The notes under the pieces were generated by a model, which was not told the DNA's origin, did not search any database, and was given only the letters and a program-made list of their open reading frames with translations. From Imbricaverruca yamaguchii (Eukaryota > Arthropoda > Thecostraca > Neoverrucidae), in assembly GCA_034440575.1 (NCBI GenBank), contig JAOTOL010001547.1:291001-355000 (forward strand): DNA of 64,000 bases, read 5' to 3'. Below are positions 36,680 to 47,318 of this stretch, piece by piece; the stretch's first letter is position 1, and each line of letters opens with the position of its first letter. The translations under genes and the position numbers were made by a program.

Positions 36680-39600
36680 CTACTTCTGAGCTGCCTCCAG
36701 ACGAGTGGCCACGTCAAACCAGTTTGCCACCTTGTAGATTGCGTTCACGTAGTCCGGTCGCACGTTCTTGTATTGCAGGTAGTAGGCGTGCTCCCAAACG
36801 TCAATTCCAAACAGGGGAACCAAGCCTGGGGAGGACAGACCGTATCAGATTGACCGCCAAACTAAACAGACAAATTGCATCGGAGGAACCAGACCCGGAG
36901 GGGACATATTATACCAGATCATGGGAGGACGAATTGTGTAAAATCGGACCAGGGAACACGAACTGTATCACGGGAAACAGGACTGGTTGACTGATTCAAT
37001 AGACCAGACCTCTGGCGAACGAATCGCACCGGAGAAACCAGATCTACGGATGATGAGTTACATAAGAGGAAACAGACTTGACAAGGGCAAATTGTATCCG
37101 AGGAACAAAACCTAGGTAGGACGAATTGTATTGGAGGAACCAACCCTGGGACTGTATCAGAGGATCGAAACCTAAGGACGAATCGCAGTAGAACTAAGCC
37201 TGCAGAGGATGGATTGTATCAAACGAACTACACGAGCAGATGGTCTGTTTGGCAGGTTTTTTTTTAGCTTGTGCGCCTGTGTAGTTTCTCTTGACATGTA
37301 CTGACTCATGTGTACTTTATCTGCTGACCTTTGATGATTCCTGTGTACGGTTCTGCTGGCTTGCGGTGAGCCCGGTGTACAGTTCTGTTAACCTGTGGTG
37401 ACCCCTTTGTGTAGTCTGCTGACCTGTTGTTACCCCTGTGCAGCGTCTGCGCCTGACCCGTGTATTGTGTATTGGGTAGTTCACGACGCATTTTGTGTAC
37501 ATTCACGGCTCGTGGCGCCGTCCACATTGCTTCCCCAGTGGGTAACGTGATTGGGAAATGTTCGAACGGTGGCGGTGCTGAGACCGGGACTTTGGCATCC
37601 GGACACCTGCGCCCCTCAGCTGGCCGGTGGTGACCCGAGCATAGTGTCCGCTGACCTGTGGTGGCCTGCAGGGGGTCCTGGTTGGCACAGGTAGCCACCT
37701 GCAGGCGGCCGGATTCCTTGTTGTAGCCGAGCCAGCCCCAGCCGGAGCCCTGTATGGCTACTGTGGCTGCCGACAGACCCTGCTTCATCGCTGCCACATT
37801 TCCGAAGTCCCGCTCAATCGCCGCCAGCAGCGCCCCTGGCACGGCAGCCGGTGTCAGGACATCACAACAACAGCCGACGTCAGGACATCACAGAGCAGCC
37901 GACGTCAGGACATCACAACAGCCGACGTCAGGACATCACAACAACCGACGTCAGGACATCACACAACAGCCGACGTCAGGACATCATATAACAGCCGACG
38001 TCAGGACATCACACCACAGCCGACGTCAGGACATCACACAGCAGCCGACGTCAGGACATCACACCACAGCCGACGTCAGGACATCACACAACAGCCGACG
38101 TCAGGACATCACACAACAGCCGACGTCAGGACATCACACAACAGCCGACGTCAGGACATCACACAACAGCCGGTATCAGGACATCACACAATAGCCGACG
38201 TCAGGACATCACACAACAGCCGACGTCAGGACATCACACAACAGCCGACGTCAGGACATCACACAGCAGCCGACGTCAGGACATCACAACACCCGACATC
38301 AGAACATCATATAACAACCGGCGTCAGGACATCACACAACAGCCGACGTCAGTACATCACACAACAGCAGACGTCAGTACATCACACAAAAGCCGACGTC
38401 AGGACATCATATAACAGCCGACATCAGGACATCACAACAGCCGACGTCAGGACATCATATAACAGACAGTGTCAGGACATCACATAACAGCTGATGTCAG
38501 GACATCACACAGCAGTACACGTCAGGACATCACACAGCAGCCGACGTCAGGACATCACAACACCCGACATCAGAACATCATATAACAGCCGGCGTCAGGA
38601 CATCACACAACAGCCGACGTCAGGACATCACACAACAGCCGACGTCAGGACATCACACAACAGCCGACGTCAGGACATCACACCACAGCCGACGTCAGGA
38701 CATCACACAGCAGCCGACGTCAGGACATCACAACACCCGACATCAGAACATCATATAACAACCGGCGTCAGGACAGCACACGGCAGCATGCTTCTGCTGA
38801 GCTCCCATGCAGCAGCTGGAGCGTCAGGGGGAACACACAGTAGCTGCAGCACGTCTGATATAGCAGCCGACATTAGGGGAGTGTACAGCAGCCGGCGTTA
38901 GAACACAGCGGCCAACATCTGTGGAACGCACGGTCGCAACAGGGGTGCGCAGAGAACATGCACCCAATAGTGGCCCTGGTAAAGCAGCGGAACGTGTCGG
39001 TAGTCTCGGTGTACTCTGGAATAACTCAGAAGCATGTGCTAAGTGGGTGCGACTAGTACATCCATGCTCAATGTAAATGAAGTTTGAACTCTTTATTTTC
39101 ATATTTGATTTCGTAAGATTCTAGTTTTCTCCAGTATTTGTATTCCCACTGGACACCAGCTGCACGCTGTTTGCTTAAGTTGTGCGGTGCACGCTGTGTT
39201 TGGCGGTTTGAGTATGAGAAACCGATCGAATTTATTTGCGCGAGTCACATCATCATGCACTCTCCACCGAGGAAATATCAATTAAAATGGTGCAAATTGT
39301 CTACTAGCTGCGGCGACCAGAGCTGTATGGCGGCTCCAATCCTAGCTTGTTTGTTTATTAGATGGTTCACGACGCACTTTATACACGACCACGGCAATTG
39401 ATGTCGTTCACGCTGCTTCGCCGGTGGGTCGCAGGACTGAGAAATATTCCGAGTGGTGCATGTGCTGAACCCCGGACCTTCGCATTCAGAGCTCAACACC
39501 TTAACCATTTTACCACCCCATTCCTCCAACCTTACCTTCTGGCTCACCGGTACCACCGGGGCACATGTTCTGCCAGAAGATGGAATGGTTAATGTGACCA

Positions 39601-40374
39601 CCGCCGTTGAATTTGAGGGCACCTTGCAGCGAAATGATGGTACTGGTGTCCGCTGAAATACAAAACATTATCAACACGTGAGAAGCCAGTTGTCAGCTTC
39701 ATGCTGTGAGAGGCATGTTGAAGGGAAGGCACTTTTTTCTTCAGAAAGAAAATCATCTGAATATTTAGTGTGTACTTCCAATGCTGAAATTCTGCCATGA
39801 AGATCAATCAACTAAAAACGATTGAAAGATCCAAATTTAGGCTTCAAAAAGCCTGAAGGTCGTGTCACCTACCAGACGACATTGCACGAGGCCAGGTAAG
39901 TGAGAGCAACAACAATCATTACCTCCACCCATCCCCAATGATGAGCATTTTCCAGATTGTAGGAATATATACATTTGTGGTCACACATATCACTGGCTTT
40001 ATTTTTCCATGTTTGGCTCATCTCATCTCTGACTATCCAAAGAAGTCATATCAATTCAATAGATGTACTAACAGAGACATTCCTTCTTCTGAAGTGCCAA
40101 TAGTCAATCTGCATAACTCCTGAGCTAAACAAATTGATCGCAAAAGACGACGGTCGGTGCCGACGAACCTTTGGCGGCGGCCTCTGCCAGCTTCTCCTCG
40201 GCCACGTTGAGGTTGTTGATGTATGTCTGGTGGTGTTTGGTGTGGTGCAGCCGCATGATCTCGGCGCTGATGACCGGCTCCAGCGCGCCGTAGTCGTACG
40301 GCAGGTCCGGCAGGGTGTGGGCGTACCGGCAGGCGGTGACGGCGGCGGCGGCGGACCGGCCGGCACCGCACAGC
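36680..40374 (-). CDS. SOD2: Manganese superoxide dismutase, mitochondrial (first exon not found)
   Basis: Four minus-strand exons join in phase: A 40169-40374, B 39536-39652, C 37656-37835, D 36680-36825. The enzyme converts superoxide to hydrogen peroxide in the mitochondrial matrix. Exon A carries the end of an Ala/Arg-rich presequence, then [15 protein letters not shown] and the ligand region [10 protein letters not shown]. Exon B has [13 protein letters not shown]. Exon C has [16 protein letters not shown] and the second-shell Gln in NQDPLQ. Exon D has [20 protein letters not shown] with the Asp and His metal ligands. All four manganese ligands are therefore present. A stop lies just upstream of exon A in frame, so a 5' exon ending in phase 2 with the initiator must lie beyond 40374. 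Tandem arrays abut the splice sites of exons A, C and D. Confidence 0.95.
36826..37225. repeat. Diverged ~33-bp repeat abutting the SOD2 exon D acceptor
   Basis: On the minus strand units resemble ggttggttcctc plus gatacaattcgtcct plus cccag. The exon D junction itself (tcctccccag|gcttggttcc) fits the same pattern, as does tcctacctag|gttttgttcc about 280 bp upstream. About ten units are traceable and strongly diverged. Confidence 0.75.
37315..37663. repeat. 31-32-bp repeat containing the SOD2 exon C donor, split by a SINE
   Basis: On the minus strand the exon C end and donor read caccacag|gtcagcgg. Downstream units restart as caccaccggccagc, aacaacaggtcagcag, caccacaggttaacag, caccgcaagccagcag and catcaaaggtcagcag at 31-32-bp spacing. 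SINE-L copy 3 (37465-37612) interrupts the array. Confidence 0.8.
37465..37612 (-). mobile_element. SINE-L copy 3 (5' part altered)
   Basis: The minus-strand body matches the other SINE-L copies (cacattcccaatcacg-like, then gccgtgaatgtacacaaaat and gtcgtgaactacccaata). The tRNA-like head is poorly preserved. Confidence 0.75.
37841..38935. repeat. 25-bp minisatellite against the SOD2 exon C acceptor
   Basis: The plus-strand unit is cagccgacgtcaggacatca plus cacaa, about 37 well-matched copies to 38785 and degenerate ones to about 38935. On the minus strand the last unit reads gtcctgacaccggctgccgt then gccag|ggg, so the 3' splice site lies inside a modified unit. Every unit carries a branch-point-like ctgac on the SOD2 sense strand. 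Confidence 0.95.
39347..39522 (-). mobile_element. SINE-L copy 4, beside the SOD2 exon B donor
   Basis: The body ends gtcgtgaaccatctaataaa on the minus strand. The tRNA-like head starts near 39522, about 13 nt past the exon B GT (39535/39534), in the same orientation as SOD2. Confidence 0.85.
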
Positions 40375-40375
40375 C

Positions 40376-40435
40376 TGACCGCACATCACCACCCAGCTGG
40401 GTCATCACTCACCACCCAGCTAGGTCATCACTCAC
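40376..40435. repeat. Short 23-bp tandem repeat abutting the SOD2 exon A acceptor
   Basis: About 2.5 copies of accacccagctgggtcatca plus ctc end at the ggtcag acceptor (minus strand). Confidence 0.7.
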
Positions 40436-40463
40436 CACCATTGGTCACTGGTTGGTCGGTTGG

Positions 40464-40622
40464 TTGGTTATATTGGTTTTACGACACATCGACTGTTGAG
40501 TCATGTAGCGTCGCCAATCTCTTACGCCGATTGGTCGCGGGCGAACAGTAGCGACAGGTGAGACTCGAGCCCACAACATTTTGATTGTGAGACGAGCAAC
40601 TTACCCCTATACCACTCGTCCC
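40464..40622 (-). mobile_element. SINE-V copy 3
   Basis: The minus strand has gacgagtggtataggggtaa, a tctcacaatcaaaat loop, B box gggctcgagtc and tail gatgtgtcgtaaaaccaata. Confidence 0.9.
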
Positions 40623-42640
40623 TACCACTGGTCACTGCACTCCAGTGAGGCTGACTGGCACTCAACAACAAGCTTGGATCAGCCAGTGCATCAAATACTT
40701 TTCAGTTAGGAAGCAAACTAATACTGAAAAAGGGGCTTAGATTTGGATTACACAGAATAAAAAGTAGTGTTTAAAGTAATGAATAAATGTAACTTAACCT
40801 AACATTATCTGCAAGGAGAGAAGTTATATTCATGTTGCAAATTTGTTCTTAAAAAATCCAAATGAAAAAGCATAACCTAACCCAACTTAGCCTGAAATGT
40901 TTTTGAAGAGAATAATTAATTGATTGGTATAAAATCCCCTATCCCCCCAAGAAAAAAAAGTTTTTTTTTAATCTGACAACAAAAGCCAAACCTAATCTAT
41001 CTTTCTCAAACTTTACACCTTTGTTTGCTTCATGGAGGTCAAATGTCTGAAAAACATCTAATGGTTACCTTAAATGGCAAAAATACAGAGTAGGCTAGGT
41101 TATGTTTTGTTAAGCAACATTTTTGCTATATTACTGCATTTCAGTATAACCAAGACAACTTTTTACCTACACTTTACATCATGAAGTATACAAAGGGGCT
41201 AAGTTTGGTTATGTGAGGTTAGGATTTTGCTGTAAGTTGTGCAAAAAATGCTTCAATAGTTTTTTTTCTTCTAAAACAATTCAGGCTATGTTAGGTTACA
41301 TTAGGTTTTTAATTTTACAATTTTTACAGAAACAATTGTTTTGGAAATATTCCATTAAAAGAGAATGTTGTCTTGCATGGAAGATTGGGTTAGGTTGTCA
41401 TATATTTTTTTTCAATTTTAAACACTGCTCTATTACTCAAATCCAAGCCCTTGTTTGGTGATACTTTTCCTCCCAACTGAAAAGCATGCACTTGCAGAGG
41501 AGATAAGTGATCACATCATGTTCATCACATTCATAAACATTGTATTAGACAAATAAATCATAAGTTATCCTAAACTGCAAAATTACCCCATGTGAAGGGG
41601 AAATGTGTGATCACATCATGCTTACCAATCCATAAACATTGAATTTTAAAAATAACTCATATATTTGTGGAGTGATGATTATGAACATGAATTTCCTTGC
41701 CAACTGAAAAGTAACAATTTGTGAAGAAAAAAGCAATCACGTTGTCTTACTCATGTCAAAAACATACTATTCTCCCCCCCCCCCCCAACAAAAAAGTAAC
41801 AAAAAACAGCATTTGCCTTCATCAAAATATTTACTGCTGGGGGTGTCTTGATATGTTTTAATGACTTCACCAACAGCTGACCAGCAGTCAGCTAATGATG
41901 GCTTGGATACAATGTTCAAAGAAAGGAAGTGTGAGGGGCAATACTTGATGAATACCACCATAATTTTAGTGACATTCATAAACATGGTAGGTATTCCAAA
42001 TAAAAATTGCCCTTTTTCTTTTTTAAACGATTTTTAACACTTTTGACGACAAATTTACCGGTGCTTCGGCCAGGTTTTTCGCATTTCACTAAACCTACAT
42101 CATAATGATTTGCCACTTTCATTACACTAATGCTCACTGAAAGAAAATATAGGAGCTAAGACGGTCAATGCCTGAGGACTGCAAAACGCACATTGCCAGG
42201 TAAGATGTAGCATGTATGAATGGTACCGGCATGAAACGTGCTTGGCCCGCTCGAACTCAAACCCACCTATGTACGGATCCAAGAGCTTTCAGCATGATTT
42301 CCCAAAGAAAATTGAACGACTTTCACCGGCTTGACTGGGCTTGACACTCAACGAAAATCTCTCCAGAAGAGCAACTCCTGTTTGAAGGTTGAATTTTGGA
42401 AGTAAGCAAAACAGTTTGTTAGTAGACTATCTCTGACGTCATTGGTATTTTAGGAAGAGGTGCAAATTTATATTGTTTGTACAAAATTCCTGATTTTTTT
42501 GTGCACAACAGCACAATCGGCTTCCATAAGAGACAACAGGATGTGGTTGAAAAATATTCATGAATGCCTATTGGAATGAGCTTCCTGGAAGCCGTCATGG
42601 CTCTCACAACTTCTGCCTCATGTTCCACTGCCCCTCGTAC
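40623..42640. other. AT-rich non-coding stretch with TTAGG-like motifs and internal repeats
   Basis: Scattered taacctaac / ggttaggtt motifs occur near 40795, 40875, 41095, 41210, 41290 and 41388. Units with ctgaaaagcatgcacttgca and gatcacatcatg near 41480, 41600 and 41710 recur near 45735 and 46850. The SOD2 first exon may be hidden here, but I could not place it. Confidence 0.45.
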
Positions 42641-43185
42641 ACTGAGCCCTGTACTCTGCTCCTATGTCATCTTCCCCATGCCCCATGCCCCCTGCCCCAT
42701 GTTCCCTGTACCCTATTTCCAGGTCCCCTGTCCCATACTCCCCGGCCCATTTCCCCTATTCTCATGCAGCCCGCCCATCGCCACCCATCATCAGTCCTTT
42801 GCCACCTGTCCCTTGTTCCCTGTCCATTTCCCACCATCCCCTGTCCATTTCACACCATCCCTTGTCCCTTTCCCACCATCCCCTGTTCCTGCCTATGCAT
42901 CAGTCTCCTGCCCCATGCCCACTGTTCCCCTGGAACAGTGCCACCATTCCATCTCCCCTTCCCACCGTTCCCCTGCCCACCATTCCATCTCCCCTGCCCA
43001 CTGTTCCCATGGCACCTGATCCAATGTCCCATGCCCATGCACCTTGCCCCATGTCCATGTTAATTGCCCCTGCTCCAATTTACACTATTTCTACTCCTAC
43101 TCCCATGGCCTCCCTGTCCCACGCTCCAATTTCCACTGATTCCTGTTCCCATGTCAATGTCATCTGCCCCATGTTCACCCAAAAA
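42640..43185. repeat. C-rich low-complexity repeat (CCCATG/CCCTGT type)
   Basis: Irregular short units such as ccccatgcc, ccctgtcc and cccaccatcc run for about 550 bp. It stays open in several frames as Pro-rich nonsense. Confidence 0.85.
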
Positions 43186-43734
43186 GGTCGTGCTTAAATT
43201 TGAGAAATTATCGTATGTTTTTACCTGGTTGGAGAAGGAGGCCCTCTGCTCCAATCAAGCGGCTTGGCTTACCCAGCCCAGAATCGAAGAGCTAGGGGCG
43301 GTCACAATTTACAGGACTAACGATTTGTTTTTAAAAGAGTGAGGGGCATTGGTCGAGGCCCTTGGGGTTTGAATCGAGTAAACAAAGGTCCCACTGCTTG
43401 AAAGCTTGCAGGAATTCTTTCACAATTACCCTCACCACCACTCGAAACTGGACAAAAATAGTTCGCTACAGACTGTTGATTCGCCAGCTCCCCCCCCCCC
43501 TCCCCCCTCCTCACACCCATAGTAATCCGAAACCTTTGGTCGTCGGCAATTTCTAGGGATGACGCTACCCCGTTTTCGGCTCAAAGCTATGAAATGCTAT
43601 AGCATTTAATAGATGTGGTATTTCAAAGTAAACGACTTCTAGTAATCACCGAACATATATATTCACATTCAAGCAGTATACAAAATTTGTAGAAGCCCTT
43701 AACTAGATAAGCAGTGCACTACGTGGACATCACC

Positions 43735-44620
43735 CATTCATGCCACTATCCGGTAATAACGACATACAACTCTGAATTGCGGTGAATAGGGTCGCCTGCA
43801 TAAACAGACAATTTGTGCGCGGAGGAAGCGGAGAGACAAAGCCGCTAAGAGACAACTTGAACGTGGAAAAAGTGAAGAGACATTATGTTGACGAGCCCAT
43901 AAAAGCATTGAAGCCAGTTTGCATTCTTTTACCGTAACAGCACAATAAGCCGGGAGTGCGCAATTCCAGTGTCGTATCCCACACGTAAGAGTTACTGCTA
44001 TCGCCTAGAGGAATTTACATATGTCTTGTCATGCAACGAAACACATCCACCAATTATTGACCACGTTAAAGTCAATTTTTGTTCTCAGTGTTAACAGACA
44101 ATGGAACAGACCGCAATGACACAATTCCACTTCGATATCTCACTAATCACAATGGATGTGATCGATAATATTGTTATGAATATCTGCTGTTGTGCATTGA
44201 ATGGCATTTAGTAAAACTTATACGGTATCCTCACATTCAAGTTGCCTATGACGTCCTTAGAGGCTAGTTCCCGATGTAAACAATAAACGCGGTCACCGTC
44301 CACGCATGCCACTACTCGGTAATGATGACATACGACGATGAAGTGTGGCGAATAGGACCACTTGCGCATCGAGATCCACGGACACGTACAAGAGACACAA
44401 CCCGAAAGTGGAGGAGAAGAAGTGACAATATTTCGACCAACCCTTAGAGCTAGTACCGAGGAGGGTTCGCATTTTGTACGATAATACAGCAACGCAATAA
44501 GCCGGGAGTACACAATTCCACTTTATTATCCCACACAGAAGACCAATTACTACTGACCAGATTAATTCGTTCGGCTTGTCATGCAGTGAACGACATCTAC
44601 CAATCATCGACCAGGTTAAG
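43735..44620. repeat. Diverged tandem duplication, about 570-bp period
   Basis: Copy 1 (about 43735-44075) and copy 2 (about 44305-44620) share atgccactatccggtaat / atgccactactcggtaat, cacaataagccgggagt / cgcaataagccgggagt and cttgtcatgcaacgaaac / cttgtcatgcagtgaacg. A third partial copy may lie at 44700-44930. No coding function is evident. Confidence 0.75.
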
Positions 44621-45364
44621 TGACGTTCATGCGGCCTTTGCAGGAAATACCTTTCAGGAATTCATGCAATTTACGGAGGAGCCAAGGACACCACCTTTGG
44701 CGCTTTCCCGCTTCCGAAACGAAGCTATGAGAGGCAAGAAGTATGATATGAGGCTAGGAAGGAGTGATCGCCAACATAGTAACACAAGGAAATAGTCGGG
44801 AAAAATAGCCATGCATCGGTCTACACACAAGCAGAATCCGTGGTACAGATATAGAAAGCTGTTCACGCTGAATAAACAATGGCACGGACCCAGTTCCTCT
44901 TTCGCATCCCACAATGGACATAAACGGGCGGCTATAAAATGTACGGAGCCATTGCCGTGTCAGCATTGGCCAGCATTGTCAGCATTATCAGCCGTGAAGT
45001 TATCAAAGTGTTTATGACACATTCGAAGTCCGAAGTCTCGCCGTCTCCCAGCGTGTTTTGTTGTCTGCAATAAAACCCAACTGTACTGGTATACACGAGA
45101 AAGAGGGATTTGGGAACTTTGTACTACGACTTTGAAAATTTGCACCTCTTCTAGAAGCGTTGATGACGTCAGAGCTATTCTCGTAACAACCTAAGGTGAT
45201 ACCTAAGGTCTTGTTTACATGCAACAAGTACGTTGGTTTCGATGACATGCAAACTTAAAACAGTGGGATATTCTTCTGAAAGCTCACGCGGGCTCTGCAA
45301 GGTATTCCAATAATGTAAAACACGACACGAGTTTTACACATATTTGCCTCCATGAAGCAAACAG

Positions 45365-45435
45365 AGCATTAGTGGGTTTGGTTAGGTTAGGCTAGGCTAG
45401 ACTTGTTAGGTTAGATTGGGATAGGTTAGGCTTGC
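45365..45435. repeat. Imperfect TTAGG-type tract
   Basis: Runs of ggttaggttaggctaggct and ggttagattgggataggtta resemble the arthropod telomere unit TTAGG but are degenerate and internal. Confidence 0.6.
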
Positions 45436-46484
45436 TGTTTTAAGCTGGAAGGAAATTACGAGATAAATTGGGAAGGTGGATTTATATCAAATCAAATTTT
45501 GTTTTCTTCAGAAACTGGTTAAGCTACCTTAGGTAGGGTTATATTTTTAAGTAAAATATTTTGGGCAAAATTTGCTTGTAATTTATCATTGTCTGTTGAA
45601 TAATTTGTCTTGCATTGAAGGTTAGGTTAGGTTATGTTACATTACATTTTTACCTTATTCTGAACACTACTTTACATGCTAGGTATAGTACCAAACTTGA
45701 AACCCTTTTTGGTGATATTTTGCTTCTCAACTGAAAAGCATGCATTTGCAGAATAAATGAGTGGTCACATAATGTTAACCACATTCATAATCATTGCACT
45801 TGAAAAGAAATTCCAAGAATTCAATAATTACATTAAACTACAAATTTGCTAAACTTTGCTTTATATTATCATCTTCACTAGCCCATACAAATTATAGCAA
45901 AGTCTATGCAGAAAACTGAAGCAATAATATGCTCATGTTCAGGTCTGGTTTGTGTTGTGAGGAAATTTTCCATCTTGAAGGCAATATGAATTTCAACAAG
46001 TATGTACAATATGGAATATTTTACTCACATCACTTCACGAAAATTTACAAGTTTGAAATACATCTGATTCTCACCCAGTGCTGGATGTGTGCTTGGTAGG
46101 TAATCCTGGATGTAGAGAACATATTTGAGGATTATTTGTTCTTAAATCATGAAGTGATCAAACTTAAGAGCCACAAGGACCCGTCCAGGTTATGTTTTTA
46201 GGGGAAGGTGACATAACCCTAGCAAAAAGATACTTCACTGCAACCAAAACCACATCCCTGATCCCAAAGAATACATCACCAATATCCCCCACACTCATCA
46301 ATGTCTATCTACCTCACCTATGTAGCCCTATTCACTCAACCTCATATAGCACATGCAACATGAGTGCCATGCAAATAATTTGCAGACCAATCTGCACTCA
46401 TTTAAAGGGGCATGTATGGTGCACACCTACTTTGAGTAAATGCCACCCCATTGACCACTACTTAGATTTCAAGAACAAAAATTG

Positions 46485-46800
46485 AGCCAAGATGAAAAGG
46501 AGAAATTGCCCTAGAACAGAGCCTTGTGGCACTCCACTCAGAACATCCTTCCATTCAGATTTACATTTGTTTCCATCCTCTTAATCCCCTTAACCATGCT
46601 TCAATCCAATCTAGAGCCTTACCATCAATCTCATGCTGCTCTAGTTGCTGAATTACATGCTCATGTGGAACTGTATCAAAGGATTTCATAAAGTTCAAGT
46701 ACACTATATCCATTCCACTTTAATTTTCTATGTCTTTGGTTACATGCTCCACAAACTCCAATATGTTTGTTAAACAAAACCTTGAATGAATCATAAGATA
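46485..46800 (-). mobile_element. Decayed reverse-transcriptase fragment (CR1/Jockey-like)
   Basis: Across frameshifts and stops the minus strand encodes LEFVEHVTKDIEN, then MDIVYLNFMKSFDTVPHEHV, LEQHEIDGKALDWIEAWL and SGVPQGSVLGQFLLF. These match RT motif A (usually VYLDFSKAFDTV) and the SGVPQGSVLGPLLF block. The motif A first Asp is Asn here. It is too broken for any long open frame. Confidence 0.85.
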
Positions 46801-47307
46801 AATTTGTATAAATTGCCTTTTGGTGTTATTTTACTTGCTAGCTTAATAATAAGCATTTTCAGAGGCAGTGAGTGGCCACATGATCTTAATCACCTTTATA
46901 AATGTTTTAGTGGGAAAAAAGTTGAAGAATTTTAAAAGATACCCTAATGTGCAAAATATACCAGTTCAAATTAGATGGATTCAAATCCTCAGAAGTCAGT
47001 GTCATTGTCAGTGAAATCAGAATTTGGGCTATTTTGAGATTAGGAATGCTAAAGGTAGCTCAATGTTAGTTTCCTATCACAGATTCATGAGTACTCCAGA
47101 AAACATTGTTTTATCTACATCCTGATGCCTAACTTCACCTTCACCTGCATGATAGATATCTTGCCAAAGACAGTGTGCCAACCAGATAAGCTATCAATAG
47201 ATTCTCTTGAGTGTATTTGTACAAGAGGGTCTATTTGCCTGTCATTAATAATTATGGGTGATTTGCATGATGACATCAAAGTGATCATCAATGTTGTTTT
47301 TTTTCAG
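46801..47307. other. AT-rich stretch before TRAPPC3
   Basis: It ends with a strong polypyrimidine tract and acceptor (gttttttttcag at 47307), 11 bp before the TRAPPC3 ATG, so it should include a 5' UTR intron. Nothing else is recognised. Confidence 0.4.
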
Positions 47308-47318
47308 ATACTTGAACC

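Noticed and set aside
37841..38785. CRISPR-like regular repeats
   Set aside because: Units are contiguous with no unique spacers, and the context is a eukaryotic intron.
42560..43197. Pro-rich open frames of 151 to 177 codons
   Set aside because: Low-complexity CCCATG/CCCTGT repeats are open in several frames, with no splice sites or domains.
45365..45435. True telomere
   Set aside because: The TTAGG-like tract is short, degenerate and flanked by ordinary sequence on both sides.
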